DNA of 64,000 bases from Clostridia bacterium (GTDB lineage Bacteria > Bacillota > Clostridia > Monoglobales > Monoglobaceae): assembly GCA_017409575.1 (NCBI GenBank), contig JAFQSM010000053.1, positions 19,628 to 83,627 of the forward strand. The letters are read 5' to 3'. The position numbers were made by a program, and so were the translations under genes. A model generated the notes under the pieces. The model was not told the DNA's origin, searched no databases, and worked only from the letters and a program-made list of their open reading frames with translations. Shown here piece by piece: positions 54,398 through 62,973 of the stretch (position 1 is its first letter; each line of letters opens with the position of its first letter).

Positions 54398-55815
54398 ATC
54401 TCTAATTTTTCAATCAATTTATTTATTTGCTTTGCAGTCTGGCGATAAACCTCGATTCCGCATCCATACGGGTCAGCAACATCGCCACTTTCATTTGCAA
54501 ACTCTGCAAGTGTTTTCACATTAAGGCCTTGTGGCAAGCTTTTTTTGTGTGCCTCGGTCATTGTAAGTATTATATCAGAATTTTCAAGCAGTTCTTTTGT
54601 AATCTGCCTTGAAATATGGTTTTTTAAGTCAGCACCAAACTCCAAAGCCGCTTTTACTGCATTCTCTTCTGCCCTCGTTCCTCCTGCCATAAGTCCTGCA
54701 GACACCGCTATCGCATTTTTTCGGGAATTGTTAAAAATCCCCTCTGCCATTGGACTTCTGCAAGTGTTTCCTGTGCATACAAACAATACAGATTTTGCAT
54801 TTTTCACATTAATAACCCTTGCAGACGCAGCCTTGTATAAGCGATTTTTGACCGCCCGCCAAAGTCCGTTGTCGGGGATCTCGGGCGCATAAATTTCTTT
54901 TATTCCCAATTTGTCACATTCACGAAGACAATCAAAAAGGCGATTTGCTGCCGTCTCGGGAACATCCTTGCTGCCAAGTGACAAAACCACCACTGTCTTT
55001 GGCATAAATGCTTTGAATTCGTCAAAAATCAGCACTGCGGTTGGATTAACTTTGCTGCGTTTTTCCAAAAACTGTGCCACATCCGTGACATCGCCTGACA
55101 AAATAAATGTCTGACCCTTTGGCGAGTAATGCTTGTACTTCATTCCCGGCGCCTTTGGAATACCATCATCCTTAAGTTCGCCCGAAACCAGAACATCTCC
55201 CAAAACATCGCGAAGTTCTTCAACCGAAATTCCTCCGGGTCTCAAAACTGTCGGGGTTTCTGCTGTCAGGTCAATCACAGTGGATTCAAGCCCGACAACC
55301 GCGTTCTCTCCGTGAATAATGCCCGATACTCTGCCTGACATATCATCAAGCACATGTTCAAAGCTTGTGGGGCTTGGTCTGCCCGAAACATTTGCGCTGG
55401 GCGCCGCAACAGGCACACCGCATTCTTTCAGAAACTCCCTTGCAATTTTGTCAGCCGGGATACGGATACCAACAGTATCAAGTCCTGCTGATACCTCGTC
55501 AGGTATAACCGACTTTTTCTTCAAAATCATGGTAAGCGGCCCAGGACAAAATTTTTCTGCCAACAGCTTTGCGGTTTCAGGGATTTCTGCAGCAAATTGT
55601 CCTGCCGATTCAAAATCCGCAATATGAACAATCAGCGGATTGTCTGACGGTCTGCCTTTTGCGGCAAAAATCTTTTTGACCGCAACAGCATCAAGTGCAT
55701 TTGCGCCAAGACCATACACTGTCTCGGTAGGAAATACCACAGTCTCGCCCGATTTAATAAGCTCCGCCGCTTGTTTTATGTCATCTTTGGTGTTTTCAAA
55801 AATTCTTGTTTCCAA
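54394..55815 (-). CDS. Sua5/TsaC - low-molecular-weight protein tyrosine phosphatase fusion
   Basis: A 473-residue single frame with two enzymes. Residues about 1-190: Sua5/TsaC (YrdC fold), with TVVFPTETVYGLGANALDAV, AKGRPSDNPLIVHI and the C-terminal Sua5 linker KYKHYSPKGQ and regulatory domain to about 335. It makes threonylcarbamoyl-AMP for t6A. Residues about 340-473: LMW-PTP, with P-loop VLFVCTGNTCRSPMAEGIFN (Cys near 347, Arg six on) and general-acid Asp in DVADPYGCG. In Bacillus these are separate neighbours, ywlC and ywlE. Start: ATG at 55824 touches GGAG; TTG at 55815, 9 bases from it, is likelier. No frameshift; the linker keeps Sua5 character. Confidence 0.88.
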   Translation of the reverse strand: METRIFENTKDDIKQAAELIKSGETVVFPTETVYGLGANALDAVAVKKIFAAKGRPSDNPLIVHIADFESAGQFAAEIPETAKLLAEKFCPGPLTMILKKKSVIPDEVSAGLDTVGIRIPADKIAREFLKECGVPVAAPSANVSGRPSPTSFEHVLDDMSGRVSGIIHGENAVVGLESTVIDLTAETPTVLRPGGISVEELRDVLGDVLVSGELKDDGIPKAPGMKYKHYSPKGQTFILSGDVTDVAQFLEKRSKVNPTAVLIFDEFKAFMPKTVVVLSLGSKDVPETAANRLFDCLRECDKLGIKEIYAPEIPDNGLWRAVKNRLYKAASARVINVKNAKSVLFVCTGNTCRSPMAEGIFNNSRKNAIAVSAGLMAGGTRAEENAVKAALEFGADLKNHISRQITKELLENSDIILTMTEAHKKSLPQGLNVKTLAEFANESGDVADPYGCGIEVYRQTAKQINKLIEKLEI

Positions 55816-55860
55816 GTGTAACATCTCCAAAAAGTTCAATAGTCTGCAATCTTATTCTGA

Positions 55861-56940
55861 TTAGTTATCCTCACCCTGAAGCTTCAGCTTTTCGCTTTGG
55901 TCTGTTGTGATAAGTGCATCTACGATTTCGTCGATGTCACCATTCATAATTGCCTCAATTTTATATAGTGTAAGACCGATTCGGTGGTCCGAAACTCTTC
56001 CCTGAGGGAAGTTGTAGGTACGAATTCGTTCACTTCGATCACCTGTTCCGACCTGGCTCTTGCGGTCTGCCGCAATTGCCTCCTGCTGTTTTTGAAGTTC
56101 TGCCTCATAAAGTCTTGAGCGCAGCACCTTCATTGCTTTGTCTTTGTTTTTGTGCTGCGAGCGTTCGTCCTGACATTCAACAATCACACCCGTCGGGATG
56201 TGTGTAATTCTTATTGCCGACTCGGTTTTGTTGATATGCTGACCGCCTGCACCACTTGCACGGAATGTATCAATCTGCAGGTCTGCAGGGTTTATTTCAA
56301 AGTCAACCTCTTCCGCTTCAGGAAGCACAGCTACTGTAACAGTAGATGTATGAACTCTGCCCTGTGACTCTGTCTCGGGAACTCTTTGTACCCTGTGAAC
56401 GCCACTTTCGTACTTAAGACGGCTGTATGCGCCCTGCCCCTCTATCATAAACGAAATTTCCTTTATGCCGCCAATGCCGATTTCACTTAAGTTCATAACC
56501 TCAATCTTCCAGCGTTTTGATTCGGCATACATCGAATACATACGATAAAGGCTTGCCGCAAAAAGTGCTGCCTCGTCACCGCCTGCACCGCCGCGGATTT
56601 CCATAATAACGTTTTTGTCATCATTGGGGTCTTTGGGAAGAAGAAGTATTTTCAGTTCTTCCTCAATTCTCTCAATATTAGCCTTTGCCTCCGAAATTTC
56701 TTCACGAAGCATTTCCTTGAATTCCTTATCGGTTTCGGGATCGTCAATCATCATATTGGCGTCGTCGATTGTATTTTTGTTGGTTTTGTACTCCTTGTAT
56801 TTTTCAACAATAGGAGTCATATCAGCATGCTCTTTGCAAAGCTTGCGCCAGTTGTCCATATCCTCCATTGTTGCAGGGTCGCTGATTTTTGCCGCAAGTT
56901 CTTCGTGTTGTTTTTCAATAAAAGATAGTTTTTCAAACAT
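55861..56940 (-). CDS. prfA: Peptide chain release factor 1
   Basis: A 359-residue RF1. The stop-codon-reading tripeptide region is [20 protein letters not shown] (PET, the PxT of RF1), and the GGQ loop is [20 protein letters not shown] near 230. RF1 reads UAA and UAG. prfA follows prfB by 24 bases on the same strand, which is unusual: prfB is normally with secA and prfA with prmC. Here prmC is missing and sua5 follows. AAAGGA precedes ATG. Possible shared control is in the findings. Confidence 0.98.
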   Translation of the reverse strand: MFEKLSFIEKQHEELAAKISDPATMEDMDNWRKLCKEHADMTPIVEKYKEYKTNKNTIDDANMMIDDPETDKEFKEMLREEISEAKANIERIEEELKILLLPKDPNDDKNVIMEIRGGAGGDEAALFAASLYRMYSMYAESKRWKIEVMNLSEIGIGGIKEISFMIEGQGAYSRLKYESGVHRVQRVPETESQGRVHTSTVTVAVLPEAEEVDFEINPADLQIDTFRASGAGGQHINKTESAIRITHIPTGVIVECQDERSQHKNKDKAMKVLRSRLYEAELQKQQEAIAADRKSQVGTGDRSERIRTYNFPQGRVSDHRIGLTLYKIEAIMNGDIDEIVDALITTDQSEKLKLQGEDN

Positions 56941-56964
56941 AAAATGTTTTTCCTTTCAAAAAAA

Positions 56965-58084
56965 TTAGACTTCCAGTTCGCCCCTTGACAAAGCTGTCAG
57001 ATAAGCGTCAATAAATCCATCAAGGTCACCGTCCATAACCGCGCCTGTATTGCCTGTCTCAAAGCTTGTTCGGTGGTCTTTGACCATACTGTACGGATGA
57101 AATACATACGAACGTATCTGGCTTCCCCAACCGATTTCCATCTGAACACCCTTAAGGTCTTCAATCTTTTCCTTATGCTCGCGCTCTGCAATCTCGATAA
57201 GCTTTGACTTAAGCATTTTCATTGCCATATCACGATTCTTATGCTGTGAACGCTCGTTCTGGCAAGTGACAACCACACCTGTCGGTATATGTGTAATACG
57301 AATTGCCGATTCGGTCTTGTTGATGTGCTGACCGCCTGCACCGCTTGCGCGGTAGGTATCCACTTTCAAATCCTCGGCATTTATATTTACCTCAATATCA
57401 TCATCGATTTCGGGCATTACATCAAGCGATGCAAAAGATGTATGTCTTCTGCCCGACGAATCAAACGGCGAAATTCTTACCAAACGATGCACACCTTTTT
57501 CACACTTGGCATATCCATAAGCATTCAAGCCCTCAATGCGGAATGTGACACTTTTAAGTCCAGCCTCTTCACCGTCAAGAAAATCTATCGTTTCGGTTTT
57601 GAATCCTCTGCGTTCTGCCCATCTTGTATACATACGATAAAGCATCTCGCACCAGTCCTGCGCCTCGGTTCCGCCGGCTCCTGCATGAAGTGTAAGAATA
57701 GCACTGTTTGCGTCATATTTGCCCGAAAGAAGTGTCTCAAGCTTCATCGAGTTCAGGTTTGAGCTAAGCTCCGAAAACCCAGACTTCACTTCGCCAAGAA
57801 CACTTTCGTCATTCTCTTCAATAGCAAGTGCAACCAATGTAACAAGGTCTTCCCACGAAGAATACAGACTTTCATATCTTTCAATCTTGTTCTTAAGACC
57901 TTTTATCCTCTGCATAATCTTGCCGGCAGCATCCATATCGCTGTAAAAATCAGGCTCCATAGTCTTTTGGTCAAGTTCAGAGATTTCACTCATAGTTTTT
58001 TCTATGTTAAAGTGAATCCCTCAAATCTGTAATATCCTTTTTCATTCCGTCAAGCTGAAGCTTGTACTCATCAAACTCTATCAC
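56965..58084 (-). CDS. prfB: Peptide chain release factor 2, made by programmed +1 frameshift
   Basis: RF2 reads UGA and UAA. The protein is made from two frames: GTG 58084 to CTT 58010 (25 codons, VIEFDEYKLQLDGMKKDITD then LRDSL), then +1 from 58008 (NIEKTMSEISELDQKTMEPD...) to 56965, total 372 residues, typical RF2 length. The anticodon-like tripeptide is in VRISPFDSSGRRHTS (SPF), and the GGQ loop in [15 protein letters not shown]. The second frame alone opens at ATG 57993, with no ribosome site, so it is not the real start; AAAGGAT lies 10 bases before GTG 58084. secA ends 27 bases upstream. The slip site uses an in-frame UAA, not UGA. Confidence 0.95.
58007..58024 (-). promoter_or_regulatory. 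prfB programmed +1 frameshift site (AGGG ... CTT TAA C)
   Basis: On the minus strand the first frame reads TTG AGG GAT TCA CTT TAA C. The slippery codon CTT is at 58012-58010, the stop TAA at 58009-58007, and the following C at 58006. AGGG lies three codons before CTT, at the same distance as the Shine-Dalgarno-like stimulator in E. coli prfB. In the known site, the stop is TGA; here it is TAA. Confidence 0.93.
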
Positions 58085-58111
58085 ATTTTCACATCCTTTA
58101 AAAAAGTTTTT

Positions 58112-60868
58112 TTAGTTCTGCTCTTTACCCAGGCAGCACTGCTTATATTTTTTTCCGCTGCCGCAGGGACATGGGTCGTTTCTGCCTATCTTTTCGCCTT
58201 TGGTTATTGGCTTCTTTTGAGAGGTCCCGTCTCCACCAAGGTTTTCGGCAACAGGTTTTGCCACCTGAGTTCTTTCGATTTTTGACTGCGGAACAATATG
58301 GAAGAGCATTCTTACCGTCTCTTCTTTAATCACGGCAATCATCTCGTCAAACATATCCATTGCCTCAAACTTGTACTCCACAACCGGGTCTCTTTGTGCA
58401 TATGCACGAAGATTGATACCCTGTCTGAGTTGTTCCATACTGTCAATGTGGTCCATCCATTTTGCATCAACTGTACGAAGAAGAACTACGCGCTCTACCT
58501 CACGGATGCTTTCTCCAAACAACTCTTCCTGTACTTCGTATTTTTTCTCAACCTTTTCAAAAATCATATCCGAAAGGCTTTCGACTGTCATTCTGTCTAT
58601 ATCATGCGGTAAAAATTCAAGTTCACCCTCATTGAACTTACCAAAAACTTCTGCAAGTCGGGTGCGTATTCCATCCCAGTTCCAATCCTCTGCGTGTTGC
58701 GCTCCGCCGGTACTATTGACAACAATACTTTCAATTGTACTGCGCATCATCTTTGCAACGGTCGCCCTCAAATCTACTCCGTCCAAAACTTCGTTACGCT
58801 GAGTGTAAATCATTTCTCTTTGTTGATTGTTTACATCGTCATAGTTTAAGACATGCTTACGGATGTTGAAGTTTCTGCCCTCGACGCGCGCCTGAGCTGT
58901 TTCGATAGAGCCTGATACAAGCCTGCTTTCAATAGCTTCTTCCTCAGCAAAGCCGACCATTTCCATAATTCTGTTGATTTTGTCTGCTGCGAACAGTCTC
59001 ATCAAATCATCTTCAAGCGACAGGAAAAATCTTGACTTACCAACATCACCCTGACGACCTGCACGGCCGCGAAGCTGATTGTCAATACGGCGGCTTTCGT
59101 GACGCTCGGTACCCATAATATAAAGTCCGCCTGCTGCAAGAACCTCTGCCTGCTCGGGCTCAATTTGAGCTTTATACTTTTCATTAAGTTCACGGAAGGT
59201 TTTTCTTGCATTTATTATTTCTTCATTGTCGGTCTCAGCAAAACCTGTTGCCTGGACAATAAGTTCGGGAGTGAATCCAATATTCTCCATTTCTTTTTTT
59301 GCCATAAACTCGGCATTACCACCAAGAACAATGTCCGTACCGCGTCCTGCCATATTAGTTGCAATGGTTACAGCACCTTTTTGTCCTGCCTGAGCAACAA
59401 TTTCGGCTTCTTTCTCATGCATCTTTGCGTTAAGAACATTGTGTTTGATGCCCTTTCGTTTAAGCATACCGCTGAGTTTTTCGGACTTTTCGATTGTTAC
59501 TGTACCAATCAGGACAGGCTGACCTTTTTCGTGAGCCTTCTCAATCTCGGCAATGACTGCATTGAATTTTGCCTGCTCGGTTTTGTAAATAAGGTCCGGC
59601 AAATCCTCTCTCTGCATAGGCTTGTTTGTCGGGATTACCACAACATCAAGACGATAAATTTCCTGAAATTCTTCTTCCTCGGTCTGGGCAGTACCGGTCA
59701 TACCCGACAGTTTGCCATAAAGACGGAAAAAGTTCTGAAATGTGATTGTCGCCAAAGTCTTGCTTTCGTTTTCAACCTTTACTCGTTCCTTTGCTTCAAT
59801 CGCCTGATGGAGTCCGTCACTGTAGCGACGGCCGAACATAAGTCTTCCGGTGAATTCATCAACAATGATTACCTGACCATCTTTTATTACATAGTCCTTA
59901 TCTCTTTTCATCACGCCGTTTGCTTTTATTGCCTGATTGATATGATGCGAGATTGTCATATTTTCGGGGTCGGTCAGATTTTCTATTCCAAAAGCTTTTT
60001 CTGCCTTTTTAACACCCTCGGGTGTAAGAACAGCGGATTTTGCTTTTTCGTCAACTACAAAGTCCACATCGGCATAAACTTCTTCTGCTTCTTCTTTGGT
60101 ATCGGTTTCAACAACTCTGCGGCACTTTAACGACTTTGCAAACAAATCAGCCTGTTCGTAAAGAACGGTTGATTTTTCACCCACACCCGAAATAATAAGA
60201 GGAGTTCTTGCCTCGTCAACAAGGATACTATCCACTTCGTCAACAATTGCATAGTTGTGGCCGCGCTGAACACGGTCCTCTTTGTAAATAACCATATTGT
60301 CACGAAGATAGTCAAATCCCATCTCGTTGTTTGTTCCGTAAGTGATGTCCGCGTTATAAGCTTCGCGTCTTTCTTTGTTGTCCTTTTCGTGAACAATCAA
60401 TCCGACCGAAAGACCAAGAAAGTTATACAGTTTCCCCATCCACTCGCTGTCACGCTTTGCAAGATAGTCATTTACCGTTACAATATGAACTCCCTTGCCC
60501 GAAAGCGAATTGAGATATGCAGGAAGGGTCGCAACCAGAGTTTTTCCTTCACCTGTCTTCATTTCTGCAATTCTGCCCTGATGCAAAACTATTCCGCCAA
60601 TAATCTGTACGGGAAAATGCTTCATCCCAAGTACGCGTGCCGATGCCTCGCGGCAAACTGCAAAGGCCTCGGGCAAAATATCGTCCAAAGTTTCGCCATT
60701 TTGCAATCTTTGTTTAAAAATATCTGTCATTCCACGAAGCTCGCTATCTGTTTTTGACGCCATTTCGTTGTCAAGTGCCAGCACTTTTTCTGCAACAGGT
60801 TTTATTCGTTTAAGTTCTCTGTCACTGTATGTTCCTATTACTTTTTCAATCAAGCTTTTTACACTCAT
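58112..60868 (-). CDS. secA: Preprotein translocase ATPase SecA
   Basis: A 918-residue motor. Walker [21 protein letters not shown] near 103, Walker [20 protein letters not shown] near 210, helicase motifs of NBD2 ([13 protein letters not shown] near 510) and the C-terminal zinc SEC-C element [17 protein letters not shown]. It pushes preproteins through SecYEG. secA-prfB is the common Firmicutes order. GGAGG is 10 bases before ATG; a consensus-like promoter is at 60939-60967. A one-copy SecA; no accessory SecA2 features. Confidence 0.98.
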   Translation of the reverse strand: MSVKSLIEKVIGTYSDRELKRIKPVAEKVLALDNEMASKTDSELRGMTDIFKQRLQNGETLDDILPEAFAVCREASARVLGMKHFPVQIIGGIVLHQGRIAEMKTGEGKTLVATLPAYLNSLSGKGVHIVTVNDYLAKRDSEWMGKLYNFLGLSVGLIVHEKDNKERREAYNADITYGTNNEMGFDYLRDNMVIYKEDRVQRGHNYAIVDEVDSILVDEARTPLIISGVGEKSTVLYEQADLFAKSLKCRRVVETDTKEEAEEVYADVDFVVDEKAKSAVLTPEGVKKAEKAFGIENLTDPENMTISHHINQAIKANGVMKRDKDYVIKDGQVIIVDEFTGRLMFGRRYSDGLHQAIEAKERVKVENESKTLATITFQNFFRLYGKLSGMTGTAQTEEEEFQEIYRLDVVVIPTNKPMQREDLPDLIYKTEQAKFNAVIAEIEKAHEKGQPVLIGTVTIEKSEKLSGMLKRKGIKHNVLNAKMHEKEAEIVAQAGQKGAVTIATNMAGRGTDIVLGGNAEFMAKKEMENIGFTPELIVQATGFAETDNEEIINARKTFRELNEKYKAQIEPEQAEVLAAGGLYIMGTERHESRRIDNQLRGRAGRQGDVGKSRFFLSLEDDLMRLFAADKINRIMEMVGFAEEEAIESRLVSGSIETAQARVEGRNFNIRKHVLNYDDVNNQQREMIYTQRNEVLDGVDLRATVAKMMRSTIESIVVNSTGGAQHAEDWNWDGIRTRLAEVFGKFNEGELEFLPHDIDRMTVESLSDMIFEKVEKKYEVQEELFGESIREVERVVLLRTVDAKWMDHIDSMEQLRQGINLRAYAQRDPVVEYKFEAMDMFDEMIAVIKEETVRMLFHIVPQSKIERTQVAKPVAENLGGDGTSQKKPITKGEKIGRNDPCPCGSGKKYKQCCLGKEQN

Positions 60869-60938
60869 TGAATAACCTCCGATTTTTATCTGTTCCCATC
60901 AAATGGGCATACTTCTAATTTTACTTATAATTGTTTCT

Positions 60939-60967
60939 ATTATAGCATACTTCTTCGCTGTTTACAA
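60939..60967 (-). promoter_or_regulatory. Sigma-A promoter of the secA-prfB-prfA operon
   Basis: Minus strand TTGTAA (60962-60967), 17-base spacer, exact TATAAT (60939-60944). It gives a leader of about 65 bases before secA. Confidence 0.8.
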
Positions 60968-61101
60968 TAGTTGTAACAAAATATTAACAACATTTTTTCT
61001 GCAAAATTTAACTTATTTTTTGGAATATTTTCCAAGTTTCAGAGCATAATGTTTAGTATAGCTAAAGATGTAAAATTTATATTACGAAACGAGGGAATAA
61101 T

Positions 61102-61386
61102 ATGGTTCTGCAACTTGCTCAAAACCTGCCGTTTTTCCGTTTGTTTGCTCAAAAAATTTCAGAAGAAGAACGTTTGCACGAAGAAAAGCTCAGGCAACTG
61201 AAAAACGGACTTGACTTGACAAAAGAAAAACTGCGCTTTGCACACGAAAACTTCAATAATGTGTCCGAACCGAAACTTATTGATTTTTATATATACAAAA
61301 TACAATCCGAACAAAGCAAATATGAGCAACTGCTTGCCGAATATCGTGCGGAAGAAAGCCGCTATATTCACTCCGCAGCAAAATAA
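61102..61386 (+). CDS. DUF2508-like small coiled protein
   Basis: A 94-residue, charged, mostly helical protein. The block KLIDFYIYKIQSEQSKYEQL near residue 60 matches the DUF2508 pattern (YaaL family). In Bacillus yaaL follows recR in the dnaX-ybaB-recR-yaaL cluster; here it stands alone, and recR is not in the window. GAGGG is 6 bases before ATG. Function is unknown. It is not a shadow of another gene. Confidence 0.72.
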   Translation: MVLQLAQNLPFFRLFAQKISEEERLHEEKLRQLKNGLDLTKEKLRFAHENFNNVSEPKLIDFYIYKIQSEQSKYEQLLAEYRAEESRYIHSAAK

Positions 61387-61405
61387 AATCTTTTTTTAAA
61401 CAAAA

Positions 61406-61442
61406 AAGGCTGTTTAAAACACACAGTTTTTAAACAGCCTTC
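61406..61442. terminator. Terminator-like hairpin after the DUF2508 gene
   Basis: Stem AAGGCTGTTTAAAA / TTTTTAAACAGCCTT, loop about 6 bases. The T run is weak on plus (TTCC) but strong on minus (T6 then GTTT). It may end the DUF2508 transcript, or a minus-strand transcript coming from the structured element. Confidence 0.7.
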
Positions 61443-61461
61443 CATTAAATAGATTCAGAAC

Positions 61462-61588
61462 ATGCAAACCGAGCCAAAGTCGTGACTTTGGCTTGCCTAA
61501 AGATGTACTTGTGTACACCGAGAGGCGAGGTTTGTGTGTAGCAAAAAGAATATAAAAACAGAAAAATCGCATTGTTATGCGATTTTTT
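61462..61588. repeat. Structured intergenic element, copy 2, with terminator hairpin
   Basis: Same plan as copy 1 at 5569-5684. Outer stem ATGCAAACC / GGTTTGTGT (61462-61470, 61529-61537, two G-T pairs); hairpin AGCCAAAGTC-GT-GACTTTGGCT (61472-61493); hairpin GATGTAC-TTGT-GTACACC (61502-61519, one mismatch); linker GAATATAAAAAC; perfect 11-bp hairpin AAAAATCGCAT / ATGCGATTTTT (61562-61588). The loop TTGT/TTCT, the flanks GAAG or AAAG before and CGARAGGC after it, and ATATAAAAAC are conserved, while stems differ with pairing kept. Family not recognised. Confidence 0.65.
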
Positions 61589-61698
61589 ACATTTATAGTA
61601 GTTTTTTATTGCTAATTCAAGAGGAACACTATTTGCTTTTCCAGTCTTTTTGCGGTCTGGACTATTTTAACATCCCCTTTTAATATACTAAAAAATGC

Positions 61699-61727
61699 TT
61701 GACAAAGTTTATTTTATGTGATAAAAT
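61699..61727 (+). promoter_or_regulatory. Sigma-A promoter of tRNA-Pro
   Basis: Exact TTGACA (61699-61704), 17-base spacer, TAAAAT (61722-61727) with TGTG in front. The tRNA starts 12 bases later. Confidence 0.85.
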
Positions 61728-61739
61728 GATGCTCGTTGT

Positions 61740-61787
<48 letters not shown>

Positions 61788-61816
<29 letters not shown>

Positions 61817-62006
61817 AAAGCATTCAGTTTTATCGCTGGATGCTTTTTTCTTTGCCATTTTTCAGTCTGCGGCCTATTGTTAAAACACTTCGTGTTTTTT
61901 CCTCTTTACAAAATGCTCTCGCATTTTGTAATCCTACGCTATCGATATGCCACCGGCATATCGTCTTAACGCTCCGGCGCAGGTTCAAATCCTGTCATCC
62001 CGACCA
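61788..62006 (+). repeat. 29-bp direct repeat of the tRNA-Pro 3' end
   Basis: The 29 bases covering T-arm, acceptor 3' strand and CCA of tRNA-Pro (61788-61816, CGCAGGTTCAAATCCTGTCA then TCCCGACCA) recur exactly at 61978-62006. The second copy has no tRNA 5' half. Direct tRNA-tail repeats are typical of integrase attachment sites, but the interval is only 190 bases and holds no integrase. Between them are hairpins AACACTTCGTGTT, ACAAAATGC-TCTC-GCATTTTGT and CGATATGCC-ACC-GGCATATCG. Confidence 0.85.
61816..61850 (+). terminator. Terminator of tRNA-Pro
   Basis: Stem AAAAGCATTCAG / CTGGATGCTTTT, loop TTTTATCG, then T6. It directly follows the encoded CCA. Confidence 0.85.
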
Positions 62007-62008
62007 CG

Positions 62009-62045
62009 TCAGAGCAAGCTATATATCGCTTGCTCTGATTTTTTA
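62009..62045 (+). terminator. Terminator hairpin after the second tRNA-tail copy
   Basis: Perfect stem TCAGAGCAAGC / GCTTGCTCTGA (62009-62019, 62028-62038), loop TATATATC, then T6. It follows the 61978-62006 copy just as a terminator follows a tRNA, yet there is no tRNA gene in front of it. Confidence 0.85.
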
Positions 62046-62304
62046 TAAAGATCAGAGTTCGCTCATACCGCTGCTCTTCCTTTTCGCAAAAGGTCACGTT
62101 CAAGTCGGCTATTCGCTTGCAAGTGCACTCATAACGCCTTTGTTTCACTACCAACCTTTTGCGAGTCCTTTTTAACACGTTATGAACACCCGACCAAAAC
62201 ATTCAGTTTTATTGCTGAATGTTTTTTATTTGCCTCTTTCTTTTATCGCTGCGCCCTATTGTTAAAACACTTTGTGTTTTTTCCTTCACTGTCTCTGTCA
62301 ACTT

Positions 62305-62973
62305 TTATATTTTATAAGCTTTTTCGGTAGGGATAGCAAAAACTATTCCATTTGCCTTGGAAGTAAGTCCAAAATCCTTGTTAACATCATCCATAATCTG
62401 CTTGCTTGTTTTCATCGGAGCAAGAATGCAAAGTATCTCACGCTCGCCGTCTATTTCAGCTTTTCTCATATCGGCAAGTTGTTCAACATCTGCCAGTCTT
62501 CCTTTAATAACCGTTCCACCGGTTGCTCCTGCTCTTCTTGCAACCTGTATTACTTCTTCGGAATATCCCTCATTGACCGATATAACAATCAAATTGTTGT
62601 GATGTTCGTTTTTCATAGCACCATTTCCTTTTTCTGTATTTTTGTCATTGTTAAAGTCCAGTATTTCTGTCAGAATTCTGCTTGCAGCAGATACTTCAAG
62701 GATTATCATAAGTCCGCCATATTTTGAGTGGCTGGCAAATGTTGTCCCGAAGTTTGCCATCATATCTTTAACAACATTCTCGGCTCCAAGGCTTATAATT
62801 ATATCCTTGTCATTCGAGCCAAGCCCAAATATATCCATCATTTCTGTCGGAGCCGTACCAAACCCAACAGACTGAAAATTTATGCTTATGTTGATACTTT
62901 CCAATTCTTTAATAAGTTTTTTCCCTTTGTCTCGTTCAACAATGGACAAAAGAATCATCGGGCGTTTACTCAT
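62305..62973 (-). CDS. PII-like regulator with two ferredoxin-fold repeats, DUF1538 partner
   Basis: A 222-residue protein made of two PII-like halves. The first (about 1-100) has MILLSIVERDKGKKLIKELE and VGFGTAPTEMMDIFGLGSND; the second (about 120-222) has NNLIVISVNEGYSEEVIQVA and ARRAGATGGTVIKGRLAD, near the T-loop place of PII proteins. PII proteins sense nitrogen and energy state by binding 2-oxoglutarate or nucleotides. This type occurs beside DUF1538 membrane proteins, as here with 8 bases overlap. GGAGGGGG precedes ATG 62973. The ligand is unknown. Confidence 0.75.
   Translation of the reverse strand: MSKRPMILLSIVERDKGKKLIKELESINISINFQSVGFGTAPTEMMDIFGLGSNDKDIIISLGAENVVKDMMANFGTTFASHSKYGGLMIILEVSAASRILTEILDFNNDKNTEKGNGAMKNEHHNNLIVISVNEGYSEEVIQVARRAGATGGTVIKGRLADVEQLADMRKAEIDGEREILCILAPMKTSKQIMDDVNKDFGLTSKANGIVFAIPTEKAYKI

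Noticed and set aside
56965..57993. Second frame of prfB taken alone as the gene (start ATG 57993)
   Set aside because: There is no ribosome site before this ATG, and the 25-codon first frame plus frameshift site restores the normal RF2 N-terminus.
61966..62202. Minus-strand frame of 78 codons ending GMTGFEPAPER
   Set aside because: The end is the reverse complement of a tRNA tail, the source of many spurious database proteins. No ribosome site or family match.
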